DNA from: Candidatus Stahliibacteriota bacterium | GTDB lineage: Bacteria > Hydrothermota > Tepidihabitantia > SM23-42 | Direction: 5' to 3' | Assembly (NCBI GenBank): GCA_030609135.1 | Contig: JAUWCU010000010.1 | Span: 1-34,067, forward strand | Length of the DNA stretch: 34,067 nt | Shown: in pieces, positions 7,290 through 15,666 of the stretch | Layout: each line of letters starts with the position of its first letter | How positions within the stretch are numbered: the first letter of the stretch is position 1 | Program-made: the position numbers and the translations under genes | The notes under the pieces: model-generated | The model's input: the letters and a program-made list of their open reading frames with translations, nothing else | What the model was told of the DNA's origin: nothing | Databases searched by the model: none

Positions 7290-8039
7290 TTATCCAAATC
7301 TCCCTGAAATGTAATCAAACGTACGTTTGTCTGATGGGTTAGTGAAAATCTTTTTTGTGCTATTAAACTCGATCAGTTCACCAAGGAGCATGAAACCAAC
7401 CTCATCAGCAATACGTGCGGCTTGTTGCATATTATGAGTTACTATGATGATCGTGTATTTTCGTTTCAGTTCCAGCATCAGTTCTTCAATCTTACCGGTA
7501 GCAATAGGGTCGAGGGATGAACACGGTTCATCCATAAGCAGTATTTCCGGCTCAACTGCCAGAAGTCTTGCAATACAAAGCCGCTGCTGTTTTTCTGCAG
7601 ATAAACTCAGCGCCGACTCTTTTAACCGGTTTTTTAATACATCGAACAAATCAACTGCAGTAAGTGAACGTTCAACAATATCCCGTAATGTTTTTTTATC
7701 AGTAATGGACCAGATCCTTGGACCATAAGCGATATTGTCAAATATCGATAATGGAAAAGCATTAGGTCGTTGAAAAACCATGCCGACTTTTTTGCGCAAT
7801 AGAATAAGGTCGCACATCGGTGAATGTATATCCTCACCGTCAATCAGCACACCACCGGTGATTTTTACACCCCGGATCAAATCGTTCATCCGGTTAAAGA
7901 CCCTGAGCAAAGTAGATTTACCGCAACCCGACGGTCCAATAATTCCAGTAATCAAGTTTTCTTTAATTGATAGGTTGATGTTTTTCAAGCCTTGGAAACT
8001 CCCGTAATAGAGATTCAAATTCGATGCTTCAACGATCAT
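7290..8039 (-). CDS. pstB: PstB1, phosphate ABC transporter ATPase with degenerate signature motif
   Basis: ATP-binding subunit of the phosphate importer, 249 aa, cytosolic side of the PstCA channel. A-loop YYG, Walker [10 protein letters not shown] (35-43), Q-loop VFQRPN (Gln90), Walker B ILLMDEP (Glu171), D-loop SSLD and H-loop THN (His202) are all canonical. The signature, which should be LSGGQ, is LSAEK (146-150, [13 protein letters not shown]), confirmed on the nucleotide sequence. In a homodimer both ATP sites would lack a signature. The adjacent PstB2 has an intact LSGGQ but a broken Q- and H-loop, so the two look built for a heterodimer. Its ATG overlaps the pstB2 stop by 4 nt, favouring equal synthesis. 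Confidence 0.93.
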   Translation of the reverse strand: MIVEASNLNLYYGSFQGLKNINLSIKENLITGIIGPSGCGKSTLLRVFNRMNDLIRGVKITGGVLIDGEDIHSPMCDLILLRKKVGMVFQRPNAFPLSIFDNIAYGPRIWSITDKKTLRDIVERSLTAVDLFDVLKNRLKESALSLSAEKQQRLCIARLLAVEPEILLMDEPCSSLDPIATGKIEELMLELKRKYTIIIVTHNMQQAARIADEVGFMLLGELIEFNSTKKIFTNPSDKRTFDYISGRFG

Positions 8040-8794
8040 CCAAACCTCCCTCGAATATAGTCATCGGTTCTTGGATCATCTGGTTTTGTAAAAATCTTTT
8101 TGGTCTTGTGAATCTCAATGAGTTCGCCAGCCAGGAAGAAAGCAGTTCGATCTGCAGTCCTCGCTGCTTGTTTTGTATTGTTGGTCACCAGAATAAATGT
8201 GTACGTTTCCTTTAGCTCAAGCATGGTTGCTTCAATCTTAGCAGTTGAAATCGGGTCCAAACCTGAACACGGCTCATCCATCATGATCACTTCAGGATTC
8301 ATTGCTAAGGTCCTTGCGATGCAAAGACGCTGCTGCTGACCACCTGACAGGGTTGATGCTGAATCGTATAGTCTATCTTTCACCTCTTCCCATAGGTTAG
8401 CAGCCTTTAATGCATCAGCAACAATATCATTTAGTTCCTGCCTTTTTATTTTTCTGTGAAGTTTCGGGCCATAGCTCATATTTTTGAAAATCGAACCCGG
8501 TAGCACTACCGGCGTTGCAAAAATCAAACCGACACGCTTTCTGAGATCATTGATAGGTATATTGAAAATATTTTCTCCGTCTAACCTTATCTTACCAGAA
8601 ATACGGGCATAATCGATTTCATAAAGTCGATTAAGCGCACGCAATAAAGAGCTCTTACCCGCATTGGCTGGTCCAATAACCCCGAGGATTTCCTTATCGT
8701 AGACTTCCAGGCTAATGTTCTTTAAAACCTGGTTCTGTCCATAGAAAAGATTAAGTTGCTCAACTGATATCTTCATCATCTTCTGACGATTCAT
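8036..8794 (-). CDS. pstB: PstB2, phosphate ABC transporter ATPase with degenerate Q- and H-loops
   Basis: Second PstB paralogue, 252 aa. Walker A is GPANAGKSS (41-49; fits GxxxxGKS but not the usual PSGCGKST), the signature LSGGQQQR (149-156) and Walker B VIMMDEP (Glu174) are intact. The Q-loop Gln is replaced by Ala (VGLIFATP, Ala93) and the H-loop His by Asn (VTNN, Asn205); both were checked on the nucleotide sequence. These residues normally sense magnesium/nucleotide and stabilise the transition state. The site built on its Walker A should be weak or inactive, while its signature can complete the PstB1 site. It follows pstA by 3 nt. [11 protein letters not shown] six codons in is an alternative start that fits other PstB N-termini better. 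Confidence 0.93.
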   Translation of the reverse strand: MNRQKMMKISVEQLNLFYGQNQVLKNISLEVYDKEILGVIGPANAGKSSLLRALNRLYEIDYARISGKIRLDGENIFNIPINDLRKRVGLIFATPVVLPGSIFKNMSYGPKLHRKIKRQELNDIVADALKAANLWEEVKDRLYDSASTLSGGQQQRLCIARTLAMNPEVIMMDEPCSGLDPISTAKIEATMLELKETYTFILVTNNTKQAARTADRTAFFLAGELIEIHKTKKIFTKPDDPRTDDYIRGRFG

Positions 8795-8797
8795 ACG

Positions 8798-9640
8798 TTA
8801 GTAATAGCGTTCCATGAAACGATGCATTAATCGATAAGCAACGAAGTTGACAAAAAGGATAATAATAATCAAAACCGTAGCTGTACCATAAGCTTTCTCC
8901 ATAGATATCCCCTCGCGGGCAAGTATGTAAAAATGAACTGCCAGGGTCCGCGTCGACGAGAATACTGAAGTCGGCATACCCAAAGAAGAACCAGCCGTAA
9001 ATATAACTGCGGCAGTTTCACCGATTGCGCGACCAATACCAAGGATGACACCGGTAAGGATACCGGGCAATGACGTTGGTAAAACCACCTTCAAAATTGT
9101 ATCGAGCTTACCACCGCCTAATGAGTAACTGATTTCACGGTAGGAAAGGGGCACTGCTTTTATGGCTTCTTCACTGGTACGTATAATGGTCGGTATGATC
9201 ATTACCGCAAGGGTCAAACTGCCTGATAGAATACTCCAACCTAATTTCAATTGTATTACAAAAAATATAAAACCAAATAAACCAAAGATAATAGAAGGAA
9301 CACCAGCAAGGCAATCTGCTCCAAAACTGATTATCCTGCGCAATAATCCGCCTCTCGTATATTCAACAAGATAAACAGCACTTCCAACGCCCAAAGGTGT
9401 TGCAATAATTATGGCAAGAACCGTAACAAATAACGTACCGATTATTGAAGGAAAGATACCCCCTTCTTTACCCATTTCCCTGGTCCTGTCAAATAGGAAT
9501 TCAAGGCTCAATTGAGCAAAGCCATTCTTGAAAACATACCCGATTATGAAAAATAGCACGACAACGGTGATGATCGTCATGAGTAAAAGGATGATATGGG
9601 CGATTATTTGGCTTGTTCTGGGACCGATCCTAAAAGTCAT
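8798..9640 (-). CDS. pstA: PstA, phosphate ABC transporter permease
   Basis: Inner-membrane permease subunit, 280 aa, with about six hydrophobic segments. The PstA-type pattern includes GGIFPSIIGTL, TPLGVGSAVYLVEY, DCLAGVPSIIFGLFG and the ATPase-contact (EAA) loop SYSLGGGKLDTILKVVLPTSLPGILTGVILGIGRAIGETAAV. It pairs with PstC to form the phosphate channel. Start overlaps the pstC stop by 4 nt (ATGA), so translation is coupled. Nothing unusual in length or motifs. Confidence 0.95.
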   Translation of the reverse strand: MTFRIGPRTSQIIAHIILLLMTIITVVVLFFIIGYVFKNGFAQLSLEFLFDRTREMGKEGGIFPSIIGTLFVTVLAIIIATPLGVGSAVYLVEYTRGGLLRRIISFGADCLAGVPSIIFGLFGFIFFVIQLKLGWSILSGSLTLAVMIIPTIIRTSEEAIKAVPLSYREISYSLGGGKLDTILKVVLPTSLPGILTGVILGIGRAIGETAAVIFTAGSSLGMPTSVFSSTRTLAVHFYILAREGISMEKAYGTATVLIIIILFVNFVAYRLMHRFMERYY

Positions 9641-10473
9641 TCTCTACGTCCAGTTACCCTTATTGCAATAATATTTAAGATTGTAATAATAATGAATAGA
9701 AAAGCCCCACAGGCAAAAAGTGCGGCACGGTGATCCCCGGTTGCATAACCTAATTCCAAGGCGATCGTCGAAGTTAGAGTACGGACCGAATCCAATATTG
9801 AATGGGGTATTTTTAGTGCATTACCAGCGACCATAATCACTGCCATGGTTTCACCAATTGCCCGTCCCATACCAAGGATAATACTGGCTACGATACCTGA
9901 ACGAGCCGCTGGTATAAGCAGCTTAACTACGGTCTGCCATTTGGTTGCGCCTAATGCGTAAGATCCCTCACGATAGGTATTGGGCACGGCAATTAGTGAA
10001 TCATAGGATATGCTGACAATGGTTGGCAAAATCATTATGCCCAAAATAATACTCGAAGCCAGCACTGAAAACCCTGGCCCTCCAAAATGAGTGCGAATAA
10101 ACGGCACCAGGATAACAATGCCGATAAAACCATAGACCACCGAGGGAATACCGGCTAATAATTCAATAATCGGCTTCAAGGTCTTTTGAACCATTTTTGA
10201 GGAGAATTCAGCGAGATATATAGCGCAGGCAAGGCCAAAAGGTATACCAACAACCAGGGCACCGACCGTGACCATTAATGACCCGATAATCATCGATAAA
10301 ATACCAAATTGACCTCTGGTTGGCGACCAGTGCATTGAAAAGAAATTACCCAACCCGATTTTGAAAATCAAAGGAATACCCTGTTGAAAAATAAAAAAAG
10401 TAATAAGAAGAAGTGAACCGATTGCAGAAAAGGCAATGACGAGCAGGAGTTTCTCAGCGATCTTATCTTTCAT
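9637..10473 (-). CDS. pstC: PstC, phosphate ABC transporter permease
   Basis: Inner-membrane permease partner of PstA, 278 aa. Typical features are the N-terminal membrane segment, WSPTRGQFGILSMIIGSLMVT, GIPFGLACAIYLAEFS, ELLAGIPSVVYGFIGI and the EAA loop SYALGATKWQTVVKLLIPAARSGIVASIILGMGRAIGETMAVIM. It lies 3 nt after the pstS stop. No clear Shine-Dalgarno is seen before its ATG, so it probably relies on coupling to pstS translation. Confidence 0.95.
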   Translation of the reverse strand: MKDKIAEKLLLVIAFSAIGSLLLITFFIFQQGIPLIFKIGLGNFFSMHWSPTRGQFGILSMIIGSLMVTVGALVVGIPFGLACAIYLAEFSSKMVQKTLKPIIELLAGIPSVVYGFIGIVILVPFIRTHFGGPGFSVLASSIILGIMILPTIVSISYDSLIAVPNTYREGSYALGATKWQTVVKLLIPAARSGIVASIILGMGRAIGETMAVIMVAGNALKIPHSILDSVRTLTSTIALELGYATGDHRAALFACGAFLFIIITILNIIAIRVTGRRE

Positions 10474-10476
10474 GCG

Positions 10477-11268
10477 CTAATCATTACTGATTTCTGTAGC
10501 AGATATCAAACCATCACTTTTTAATATGTCCTGCCCCTCTTTTGAAAGCACAAACTCAATGAATTTCTTCACCTCACCAGTCGGTTCTTCAAGTAGCAAA
10601 AGTAGAAAAGGTCTGGTAAAGCCATATCGGCAGGTGATAAGATTTGCAAGCGTCGGTTCAACGCCATCTATTGCCAAGGCTTTTTCGCGTTCGTCAACCA
10701 AGCCAACTGAAATATAGCCGATCCCTTGTTGTGTTGTGGCGATTATTTCACGGACCGCCCCGTTTGAATCCTGAACCAAACAGGCGTCACTGATCACCTG
10801 GTCACCCATAATCATGTCTTCAAACGCACCTCGGGTACCTGACCCTTCTTCTCTGGTAACCGGGATGATTTTACCTTTCGTGCATCCGAACTCTGACCAG
10901 TCTTCATAGATTCCAGAAAAGATGCCTTGTATTTGTTCAATGGTCAAATCATCTATTAGATTATCTTTATGGACAATAACTGCAATCCCGTCAACTGCCA
11001 TTAAGTATGTTTTCAAACCCCGCTCACTGACTTTCAAATTTCGCGATGAGGCGCCGATATGACAAGTATTATTCAAGGTCGCCTGAATTCCGGCAGTTGA
11101 CCCTCCACCCTGAACATTTACCTGGATACCTGGGTTTTCTTCGGTGAAGCGCTCGGCGACTCGCTCGATAAAAGGTTGAATTGACGTAGATCCAGCAATA
11201 ATGATGCTACCTTTTCTCTGGGAACAGGTTGTGAGTAAAAATATGCAAACAATGGCGAGATAACGCAC
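10477..11268 (-). CDS. pstS: PstS, phosphate-binding lipoprotein
   Basis: Extracytoplasmic phosphate-binding protein, 263 aa, feeding the PstCA permease. The signal peptide ends in LLTTC, a plausible lipobox with the lipidated Cys at residue 15. Phosphate-site segments are visible: AGSTSIQPF, QGGGSTAGIQ, IGASSRNL and REEGSGTRGAFE. The start is GTG at 11268, 9 nt after a TATAAT box, so the mRNA would be almost leaderless. It heads the operon pstS-C-A-B2-B1-phoU. The family is often phosphate-starvation induced, but I found no convincing Pho box. Confidence 0.93.
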   Translation of the reverse strand: MRYLAIVCIFLLTTCSQRKGSIIIAGSTSIQPFIERVAERFTEENPGIQVNVQGGGSTAGIQATLNNTCHIGASSRNLKVSERGLKTYLMAVDGIAVIVHKDNLIDDLTIEQIQGIFSGIYEDWSEFGCTKGKIIPVTREEGSGTRGAFEDMIMGDQVISDACLVQDSNGAVREIIATTQQGIGYISVGLVDEREKALAIDGVEPTLANLITCRYGFTRPFLLLLLEEPTGEVKKFIEFVLSKEGQDILKSDGLISATEISND

Positions 11269-11277
11269 TGTGCGTCT

Positions 11278-11305
11278 ATTATAATCAGAATCAAATCACA
11301 GTCAA
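11278..11305 (-). promoter_or_regulatory. Promoter of the pst operon, near-leaderless
   Basis: TTGACT (11300-11305), 16-nt spacer, TATAAT (11278-11283) on the minus strand. The pstS GTG begins 9 nt after the -10 box, leaving at most a 2-4-nt leader and no room for a Shine-Dalgarno. Confidence 0.75.
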
Positions 11306-11356
11306 CGATTTTGAACGCATATGAGCTGAACGCATATTCTTATTTCTCTTTGACCC

Positions 11357-11384
11357 TTGACAAGTACTAGATATTTCATATCAT
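11357..11384 (+). promoter_or_regulatory. Possible promoter of the C25 protease gene
   Basis: TTGACA (11357-11362), 16-nt spacer, TATCAT (11379-11384), the same -35/-10 form as the other promoters here. It would give a leader of about 250 nt containing the C9 tract. The distance from the gene makes the assignment tentative. Confidence 0.4.
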
Positions 11385-11448
11385 AATTATAGTGATGAAG
11401 ATAATATCCTGGAATATCAAACAAAATTCGAGAACAATAAATCTTCTA

Positions 11449-11457
11449 CCCCCCCCC
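11449..11457 (+). repeat. C9 homopolymer tract
   Basis: Nine consecutive C residues in the leader between the presumed promoter and the C25 protease gene. Runs of this length are rare in this AT-leaning sequence; the only other nine-base G/C run is the G9 in the propeller gene at 28933-28941. Confidence 0.9.
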
Positions 11458-11643
11458 TTATTTGACAAACATTTCTCTTTTAAGAACTTTTCTAAATCAA
11501 AGTGGTGAAGTTATTGCTGGTAGGAATGGGTTAAGGAGAGCCTCTCCGTATTCTCTCCTCGACCCAGTATTGGATTGAGAATGAAGAAATGCAAAAACTA
11601 AAATATCATAGTAGTAATATAATCGTAAAAATAGGAGGATAAG

Positions 11644-13719
11644 ATGCGAAAACTATGTTTATTAATATTTGTGGGATTTTTGAGCCTTACTATGGCTCAA
11701 GGTCCATATACCCTATCATACAATCTTTCTCAGTTTGAATTCAGTGTTGAGAGTGGTTATAATAGGGTAAAAGGATTAGAGATGGCTACAACAACAGATA
11801 TTGGTGCACCAGAATTGCCAGTTAAATCATTAAACTTTATACTTCCTAATGGTAAAAGAGTAAACAATATCGAGGTTATATCGATTAATCTTGTCCCTTT
11901 ATCAGGGATATTTGATATTTATCCTGCTCAACCACCTGTACCACTGCCCGAACCACCTCCACCCTGGGTACCTCCTGATTCCTTTATCTATTCTCAGGAT
12001 GCGATTTATCCAGATTCAATGCCTATTCGAGTAATTCATCATGGGAAGTTTGATGGCATACCAGTAGCAACAATCGCTATATATCCCTTGCTTTATAATC
12101 CGGTAAGGGATAGTCTCTATTTTGTTCAATCAATCACTTTCCGTTTTACACTTGAACAAACGCCGATTTCTCGACGTCCAAAAATTAGAGGTGAACGGGT
12201 TCATCAATTATACAAAAATGGCATAAAAAGCAGTGTGTATAATAAATGGCAAGTTGAAGCCTTTTATACTCCTCCACAGCAACTTGTGTCAGATGAACAA
12301 TTACTATCAAGTGCGTATTATGAAGTTGTAATTGTTACTACCCAGGCAATGGCTGATGCATATCAATCATTAGCCGATTGGCTAACAGAAAAAGGTATGC
12401 CATGTGTTATAAAAACCACCGAATGGATATATGCACATTATGATGGGCATTGGGACGAAACTAACTATGCTGGACTATCTTATGAACACATTGGTGATGA
12501 TGCAGCAAAGATTAAGGAATTTTTATACCAGGCCTATTACAGTTATGGTCTTACCTTTGCAATTATAAGTGGCGTTCTTCAGCCGGATAACCCTTCTAAT
12601 AGTGTTCCTTTTAGATATTGCTGGAGATTTGATAATACCACTGACCCGTTGAAAATTATTCCAGCGGATCTGTATTTTCAGGATTTTAGTGGATACTGGG
12701 AAGTAGATGAAGATGGTAGAATTGGTGAACCCGGGGATGACGTGCCTGATTATCAGGAAGAAATTTATATCGGTAGAATCCCAGCCTGGAATTATGATCA
12801 GGCGCTTTCCTGGGTTGAAAAGCGATTAACCTATGAAAAATCTCCAGCAAATAGAAACCTTATGACCCAGTCACTCTGGATTACACAGGGAGCACAAGGT
12901 ATGCACAACTTTCCGAACTACATGGAACAAACAATACCACATTTCCCCTCTTACTTTATTCAACATCGGGTTGTGAATCACCCATGTAATGCAAATGACC
13001 ATAGATTAATGGACACTTTAAGTATGGGCTACGGCATGGTTTCAACTTATGGACATGGCTCAGGTGATACCCAAAGAAGTGCATATCCTGACCTTAGACA
13101 ATTAATCTTCAGCTTTAATTACCAGGGATTCCCTTATCTCCAGGAACCGTATAATATCGATAAATACTATGTGGTCTATTCAATGGGTTGTGAGAATGCC
13201 TATTTTGATACATGCACTGCGATTGTGAATTGGACCGGTTGGACAGGAAACACCCCTGAAGCCTGTATTGCTGAGGCATTTACCTCATATTACCGATACA
13301 ATGGACCCTCGCCTAATGGTTATCCACCCATCTGCGCTGCTGCTTTTCTTGGAAACACAAGATCTGGTTACCGAAGCACGAAGGACTTACACCAACATTT
13401 TCTCGATTATCTGTTTGATGTTGATGCACACATTGGAAATGCCGAGGCAAAATCGAAATATGCATATGGGTGGCATGGTTGGTATCACGCTTATACCCAT
13501 AATCTCTTTGGTTCACCTGAAATGGAGGTCTGGACCCAAGTTCCTGAAGACCTTTTTGTAAATCACCCAAAGGAAATTCCGGCAAATACGCCGATTGACT
13601 TTGTGGTTACTGTCTGGAGCGAACAAGGTCCGGTTGAAGGTGCCCTTGTTATCCTATACAAATGGCCTGAAATCTATAAATCAAAGAAAACCGAATCTAA
13701 TGGATGTGCTGTATTTTAA
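11644..13719 (+). CDS. Secreted C25 (gingipain-like) cysteine protease, cut before its sorting tail
   Basis: 691 aa to the first stop. An N-terminal signal peptide (MRKLCLLIFVGFLSLTMAQG) is followed by a propeptide-like domain with a proline-rich stretch (PPVPLPEPPPPWVPP, about residues 100-114) and a peptidase C25 domain from about residue 225. The expected His-Cys dyad is seen as STYGHGSGD (His471) and YSMGCENAYFDT (Cys516). A beginning Ig-like domain (IPANTPIDFVVTVWSEQGPVEGALV) is broken at an in-frame TAA. The same frame continues at once with ELTVPSPGIMKVTVTK and a T9SS-like tail (13720-14109), so the original gene ran to 14109. AGGAGG lies 5 nt before the ATG. Predicted to act outside the cell; without the tail it may not be exported or anchored properly. 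Confidence 0.85.
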   Translation: MRKLCLLIFVGFLSLTMAQGPYTLSYNLSQFEFSVESGYNRVKGLEMATTTDIGAPELPVKSLNFILPNGKRVNNIEVISINLVPLSGIFDIYPAQPPVPLPEPPPPWVPPDSFIYSQDAIYPDSMPIRVIHHGKFDGIPVATIAIYPLLYNPVRDSLYFVQSITFRFTLEQTPISRRPKIRGERVHQLYKNGIKSSVYNKWQVEAFYTPPQQLVSDEQLLSSAYYEVVIVTTQAMADAYQSLADWLTEKGMPCVIKTTEWIYAHYDGHWDETNYAGLSYEHIGDDAAKIKEFLYQAYYSYGLTFAIISGVLQPDNPSNSVPFRYCWRFDNTTDPLKIIPADLYFQDFSGYWEVDEDGRIGEPGDDVPDYQEEIYIGRIPAWNYDQALSWVEKRLTYEKSPANRNLMTQSLWITQGAQGMHNFPNYMEQTIPHFPSYFIQHRVVNHPCNANDHRLMDTLSMGYGMVSTYGHGSGDTQRSAYPDLRQLIFSFNYQGFPYLQEPYNIDKYYVVYSMGCENAYFDTCTAIVNWTGWTGNTPEACIAEAFTSYYRYNGPSPNGYPPICAAAFLGNTRSGYRSTKDLHQHFLDYLFDVDAHIGNAEAKSKYAYGWHGWYHAYTHNLFGSPEMEVWTQVPEDLFVNHPKEIPANTPIDFVVTVWSEQGPVEGALVILYKWPEIYKSKKTESNGCAVF

Positions 13720-14109
13720 GAGCTTACTGTTCCATCCCCGGGTATAATGAAAGTAACGGTTACCAAAAAAAATCATATCCCATATCAGGGTAAGGTTGAG
13801 GTTTACGAAGGTGGAGGTCCGCAAACACATAAAATCATTCCCCAAGATCTTGTATTTGGTCTCAAGGTGTATCCTAATATTATTAGTCACAATACCCAAT
13901 TGCAATATACAATTCCGCAGAGCCAGAAAATTAGGCTTAATTTATATGATATTAGTGGTCGGAAAATCAATTCAATTGCCGATGGTGTTATTGAACCGGG
14001 AATCTATACCTATGATTTGGATTCTTCCATGCTCAGCGCCGGCATCTACTTCTTGATTCTTGAGGGTAAAGAAGAAACTATAACCGAAAAAGTTCTGATT
14101 GTGAGATAA
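13720..14109 (+). pseudogene. C-terminal part of the C25 protease: Ig-like end plus T9SS-like sorting tail
   Basis: In frame with the protease and separated from it only by TAA 13717-13719. It encodes the end of an Ig-like domain (MKVTVTKKNHIPYQGKVEVYEGG) and a typical tail: LVFGLKVYPNIISHNTQLQYTIP, LNLYDISGRKIN, GIYFLILEGKEETITEKVLIVR. The track ORF from ATG 13747 has no ribosome-binding site, so separate translation is unlikely. A single base change (for example AAA to TAA) explains the stop; readthrough, genuine gene decay and assembly error are all possible. Confidence 0.8.
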
Positions 14110-14120
14110 TAATTAAATAA

Positions 14121-14153
14121 CCCTGGTTTCCTGTTCTACGCAGGAAACCAGGG
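14121..14153 (+). terminator. Hairpin terminator after the C25 protease
   Basis: Perfect 13-bp stem CCCTGGTTTCCTG / CAGGAAACCAGGG with a 7-nt loop, 11 nt after the tail's stop codon. The downstream T-run is weak, so termination may be partial; the next gene starts 19 nt later. Confidence 0.65.
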
Positions 14154-14172
14154 ATTAAGAGAATAAAATAAT

Positions 14173-15561
14173 ATGATGTTAATATTTTTGGTGTTAACGA
14201 GTTGGACTACAGAAACAGTGATGGCGGATAGCAGTTTATTGCAAGTTCCTGTAATTGCCACAGACGCAAGTGGCAACCCTTATATCTTAGTATCTAAGAT
14301 GAGAGGTGTCTCTAACGGCGTAAATCTTTATTATCTCTTTTTGTATACTAAGAATGGCGGTAACTGGCGGGCAGATACCTTTGAATCATATGGCGCAAAT
14401 TGTATGGAATCCAAGGATCTAACAATTGATAAGTTCAATCGCATCTATGCCATTTATTTCCAGGAGGATACACTCGATTATACCCGGTATTTAATCGTGG
14501 CATCAAAGGACTCTATTGGTTGGTCAAAAGATACGGTTGCGGAGTCAAACATGGGTCCTTCTTTCGACTGGGTATCAGTTGCCACTGATACAGTAGGTAT
14601 TCCTCATATTGCTTATGACTATTATCTAGATCCCTATACCAGAGGCTTTTATGCCTTTTTAGATGATTCAATCTGGCAAAAGGAGATAATTGATAGTTTA
14701 ACTGATGCCTATTGCTGTGCGATTGATGTAGATTCCCAAAACCAACCTCATATTAGTTATTTTCGTATGGGGGATAACCTATGGTATGCAAAGAAAATTG
14801 ACAGTGTCTGGTATTGTGAAGAGGTTGACCACACAAACTATGCAAGCTGGTGGACGACTTCGATCTGTATTGGCCCTGATGATTTATCAGGTATCGCCTA
14901 TAAAGACCCAAATTCGTATGAAGTTAAATATGCCTATCATAATGGAATTTCCTGGCATATTGACATTGTTGACTCTTTTGGCGGTGCTGTCGGAACCCAG
15001 AAGGCACTGGATATTGATTCGCTGGGTAAACCATATTTTATCTATGAGGGGGGCTATAATGATTATCTTGCCTATAAAGATACGGGTGCCTGGCACAAAG
15101 AAATATTACCCCTTACACCTTTGGTTACAAATGGATGCAGTGGTGCCTTGCGCATTGGTCGAGATGGCACAATCCACATTGCGAGACTTGCCACTGATGA
15201 TGTCTACACCTATCGTGAAATCCATTACATCTATGGCACACCAGAAAGAATTGAGGAAGAATCGCAAATTACAAACCCTGAATCTAATATCCCGAATCTT
15301 GAGGTTCTTCCAAATCCATTTTCAAAGCTGACGACCATCAAATTCCAAGTCCCAAGCTCCAAGAGCCAAGTCACAATGAGTATTTACGATGTGGCAGGAA
15401 AGTTGGTTAGACAATTCGACTATCCGACTATAAGACTATCTGACCAAGTAATCTGGCAAGGTAATGACAATCTCGGTCAAAAACTTCCGCCTGGCGTATA
15501 TTTCTGTTGCTTAAAGGTTGATGATCTGATTACAACCACAAAAATTACAAAATTGAAATAG
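14173..15561 (+). CDS. Secreted beta-propeller-like protein with C-terminal sorting tail
   Basis: 462 aa. A short hydrophobic N-terminus (MMLIFLVLTSWTTETVMADS) serves as signal peptide. The body shows about six repeats of the pattern 'hxIDxxGxPHISYxxxxxxLxYAxKxxxxW' (for example ATDTVGIPHIAYDYY, DVDSQNQPHISYF, DIDSLGKPYFIYEGG), as in propeller proteins of unknown ligand. The last about 85 residues (NLEVLPNPFSKLTTIKFQVP, SIYDVAGKLVRQF, PPGVYFCCLKVDDLITTTKITKLK) form a FlgD/T9SS-like tail. No enzyme motif is seen. No strong Shine-Dalgarno precedes the ATG; it follows the C25 protease after a terminator-like hairpin. A run of six G at 15046-15051 is in frame. Confidence 0.8.
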   Translation: MMLIFLVLTSWTTETVMADSSLLQVPVIATDASGNPYILVSKMRGVSNGVNLYYLFLYTKNGGNWRADTFESYGANCMESKDLTIDKFNRIYAIYFQEDTLDYTRYLIVASKDSIGWSKDTVAESNMGPSFDWVSVATDTVGIPHIAYDYYLDPYTRGFYAFLDDSIWQKEIIDSLTDAYCCAIDVDSQNQPHISYFRMGDNLWYAKKIDSVWYCEEVDHTNYASWWTTSICIGPDDLSGIAYKDPNSYEVKYAYHNGISWHIDIVDSFGGAVGTQKALDIDSLGKPYFIYEGGYNDYLAYKDTGAWHKEILPLTPLVTNGCSGALRIGRDGTIHIARLATDDVYTYREIHYIYGTPERIEEESQITNPESNIPNLEVLPNPFSKLTTIKFQVPSSKSQVTMSIYDVAGKLVRQFDYPTIRLSDQVIWQGNDNLGQKLPPGVYFCCLKVDDLITTTKITKLK

Positions 15562-15631
15562 AATTCTTATCACACCGTTTCCCAATTACTTAATTACTGA
15601 ATAACTTAATAACCAAATGACTTATCTCATA

Positions 15632-15659
15632 TTGACTTCGTATACCTTGTGAATATCAT
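15632..15659 (+). promoter_or_regulatory. Promoter of uvrA, leaderless type
   Basis: TTGACT (15632-15637), 16-nt spacer, TATCAT (15654-15659). The ATG at 15667 follows the -10 box by 7 nt. The track's GTG start at 15649 lies inside the spacer and could not be on this transcript. I saw no LexA-type operator. Confidence 0.75.
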
Positions 15660-15666
15660 ATGTACC

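Larger units (their letters stand above)
11269..11643. other. Divergent intergenic region, pst operon / C25 protease
   Basis: About 375 bp between two divergent genes. It holds the pst promoter, a possible plus-strand promoter (11357-11384), a run of nine C (11449-11457), the small hairpin GGAGAG-CC-TCTCC near 11537 and AGGAGG just before the protease ATG. A short open frame starts at ATG 11395 (MKIISWNIK..., about 37 aa) and runs through the C tract; I cannot say whether it is translated. Confidence 0.5.

Noticed and set aside
11269-11350. Pho box upstream of pstS
   Set aside because: I looked for tandem CTGTCAT-like repeats and found none; only the sigma-70 type promoter is supported.
13747-14109. 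Separate 120-aa gene as listed in the ORF track
   Set aside because: It is the same frame as the C25 protease, lacks a ribosome-binding site, and encodes exactly the missing tail, so it is a continuation and not an independent gene.
15649-15666. GTG 15649 as uvrA start
   Set aside because: The codon lies within the -35/-10 spacer of the uvrA promoter and the six extra residues do not match UvrA N-termini.
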